Below are positions 49,423 through 50,636 of a stretch of DNA of 50,636 nucleotides, piece by piece. Positions within the stretch are counted from its first letter, which is position 1. Each line of letters begins with the position of its first letter. Below the pieces are notes generated by a model. That model had not been told where the DNA came from, did no database searches, and worked only from the letters and a program-made list of their open reading frames with translations. A program made the position numbers and the translations under genes. The DNA comes from Corynebacterium sp. (GTDB lineage Bacteria; Actinomycetota; Actinomycetes; Mycobacteriales; Mycobacteriaceae): positions 1 through 50,636 of the forward strand of contig NZ_JALAGU010000017.1 in assembly GCF_022712275.1 (NCBI RefSeq), read 5' to 3'.

Positions 49423-50337
49423 TCAGCTGAGGTGGAACCCGGCTCTGACCAGGATGTCCCGGAGGAAGCGCCGTTTCGACTTTTCGGTCGCCTTCGCGCT
49501 CAACCGGTTGAGGAGCTGGTCGGACCACCGAGGGTGCGCGCCGTAACGGGAGTAGTAGGACGCCAGGGCACCGTTGTAGTACTCGAGCAGCTCCGTGGTG
49601 GCGGCGGGATCATCGTCGGGGTTCCGGTAGCGGTCCTCGTGGAGGAAAAGCTCCATCGGAAGCCGGGGCTTGATGCCGGCGTTCTCCGCCGGGTCCGCGT
49701 ATCCGAGCTCGAGGGCGAGGAACGGGACCACGGTCTCCGGAATACCGAGAGCGTCGCGGACCTCGTCGATGTCATTGCGCAGGGAACCGAGGAAGACGGT
49801 GCCGAGCCCGAGGGACGCCGCGGCGAGGGCCGCATTCTGCGAGGCGATACCGATGTCGGCCGCGGCCATCATCGGCTCGTCCATGTAGTGCAGCGCGCCG
49901 AGATCGGTGGCGGGACGACCGGTCACACCGTGGCCGGCATCGATGGGCGGGGGAGTGCCCTCGGTGGTTGCATCCTGGTTCTCCTTGTCCGCGAGGAAAC
50001 GGGCAAGGGAGAAGTCGATGAGCCAGACGAGAGTGACAGGTGCATCGACGATGTGCCTGGACATCTGCCGACCGACGGCGGCGAGACGCTCCTTGGTGCT
50101 CTGATCCCGCACCGCGATCACCGAGACGATCTGCTTGTTGGATGAACTTGGCGCGGACTGCGCGGCGGCGAGGATGGTGCGCAGCGTGGCATCGTCGACG
50201 TCGCGGGGTAACCACTGCCGGACAGAGCGGTGACTGACCATGCGATCAAGGGTGCTGTTCCAGGACGGGGGAGTGAAGGACGCCGCGTGCCCGTAGCGTT
50301 GGGCGAGAAGAGCCTGGATGTCTGTGCTGTCGGTCAT
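49423..50337 (-). CDS. Nitroreductase-family flavoprotein
   Basis: This 304-aa FMN enzyme of the NfsA/FRP type has SHRSVRQWLPRDVDDATLRTILAAAQSAPSSSNKQIVSVIAVRD (FMN-binding) and DIGIASQNAALAAASLGLGTVFLGSLRNDIDEV in the middle. It would reduce nitro compounds, quinones or free flavin with NAD(P)H. ATG 50337 is used; ATG 50346 is possible. It lies 45 bp upstream of the luciferase-like gene on the same strand, but a promoter-like TATATT in the gap suggests separate transcription as well. Confidence 0.9.
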   Translation of the reverse strand: MTDSTDIQALLAQRYGHAASFTPPSWNSTLDRMVSHRSVRQWLPRDVDDATLRTILAAAQSAPSSSNKQIVSVIAVRDQSTKERLAAVGRQMSRHIVDAPVTLVWLIDFSLARFLADKENQDATTEGTPPPIDAGHGVTGRPATDLGALHYMDEPMMAAADIGIASQNAALAAASLGLGTVFLGSLRNDIDEVRDALGIPETVVPFLALELGYADPAENAGIKPRLPMELFLHEDRYRNPDDDPAATTELLEYYNGALASYYSRYGAHPRWSDQLLNRLSAKATEKSKRRFLRDILVRAGFHLS

Positions 50338-50374
50338 GGTGACCATGGTGCCACAGGTGCTCTGACCTGGCGGT

Positions 50375-50403
50375 TTGTGGCGGCGCGGTGAGGTGTGTAG
50401 ATT
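50375..50403 (+). promoter_or_regulatory. rRNA promoter, -35 TTGTGG and -10 TAGATT
   Basis: The two hexamers are separated by 17 nt. The position upstream of the boxA-type element fits the rrn promoter. Confidence 0.6.
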
Positions 50404-50460
50404 AATCCGGGTCGCCGAGAGCGACCGGGGGAACAAACCTGGTCAGCACCGGTGTGCGGA

Positions 50461-50478
50461 TGTTGTTTGAGAACTCAA
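50461..50478 (+). promoter_or_regulatory. boxA-like antitermination element with TTGAG-AA-CTCAA palindrome
   Basis: TGTTGTTTGAGAACTCAA resembles the boxA/boxB leader of rRNA operons (for example TGTTCTTTGAAAACT in Bacillus). The inner TTGAG-AA-CTCAA (50467-50478) is palindromic. Confidence 0.75.
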
Positions 50479-50636
50479 TAGCGTGATGAATCAAGTTTTT
50501 GTCGCATGGTCGGCAGATGGTGACTTGGGTTGGTGCCGGCACGTGGGTGACTGCGTGTTAAATACTGAATCTCAGGTCTGTTCTGTCGGTTGTTGTGACC
50601 GGCGCATGGTTTCCCGGTCCCCCGATCGGGAGCATG

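Larger units (their letters stand above)
50338..50636 (+). promoter_or_regulatory. Leader and promoter of a ribosomal RNA operon
   Basis: The region lacks a protein gene. It contains a promoter (TTGTGG at 50375-50380, 17-nt spacer, TAGATT at 50398-50403) and, after it, the boxA-type sequence TGTTGTTTGAGAACT, followed by the T-rich, gene-free leader that in actinobacteria runs into 16S rRNA. The 16S gene would begin beyond the window; no 5' end of 16S is seen before base 50636. Confidence 0.75.

Noticed and set aside
1..50636. CRISPR array, insertion sequence, prophage or tRNA gene
   Set aside because: I found no regularly spaced direct repeats, no transposase or phage protein, and no cloverleaf-like sequence in the intergenic regions; this was by eye only.

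Overview
The window is about 50.6 kb of high-GC actinobacterial DNA, most likely from a Corynebacterium. Three things support this: two operators matching the corynebacterial McbR consensus TAGAC-N6-GTCTA, several genes with a TANNNT -10 hexamer 6-9 nt before the start codon (leaderless transcripts, common in corynebacteria), and protein families typical of the genus. The species cannot be fixed from the sequence. The last 300 bases look like the promoter and boxA leader of a ribosomal RNA operon whose 16S gene lies beyond the window.

Layout. 1-322: end of a thiolase. 511-5178 (minus): a five-gene operon of FAD oxidoreductase, two-cluster ferredoxin and a sulfonate/nitrate-type ABC importer, with a perfect McbR-type operator at its promoter, so probably a sulfur-acquisition system. 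5326-10403: a GlcNAc regulon (nagE-nagB-nagA, minus) divergent from a DasR/NagR-type GntR regulator, with two near-perfect operators and a GlxR-like site between them. 10360-14882: a frameshifted small gene, the glutamate symporter gltS, two lipoproteins and the wreck of a Baeyer-Villiger monooxygenase. 14879-18869 (minus): a DAACS symporter, and a two-gene secretory operon of an unknown exported protein with a LIP-family lipase that seems to have lost its catalytic residues. 19047-26490: a cell-wall amidase, a GNAT protein, a zinc-finger/glycine-zipper/DUF726 hydrolase, a Gfo/Idh/MocA oxidoreductase, two unknown proteins, glycerate kinase and a GDSL lipoprotein.

26506-32778: an alcohol dehydrogenase plus succinate-semialdehyde-type dehydrogenase operon, divergent from a GAF-PucR regulator, followed by a pirin-GNAT fusion and an AhpD-like protein. 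32949-37543: a PucR regulator divergent from mmsA and an omega-aminotransferase (probable beta-alanine or related amino-acid catabolism). 37558-41398: a lipase-maturation-factor-like membrane protein and a MetQ-M20 peptidase pair with a second McbR-like operator. 41486-50337: a sulfurtransferase, DUF1684 protein, nucleoside hydrolase, butanediol-type dehydrogenase, BenE transporter, COG3044 ABC-class ATPase, luciferase-like monooxygenase and nitroreductase.

The least explained structure is a pair of 63-65 nt palindromic elements (32838-32902 and 41419-41481), each between convergent genes. They share an identical 13-nt core (TCTGTGCCACAGA) and 11-12 nt spacers, but their perfect 14-bp outer arms are almost unrelated in sequence. 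Conserved architecture with covarying arms suggests a structured intergenic repeat family. Sulfur metabolism recurs: two McbR-type sites, an unusual flavoprotein/Fe-S pair, MetQ with a peptidase, and a mercaptopyruvate-type sulfurtransferase.
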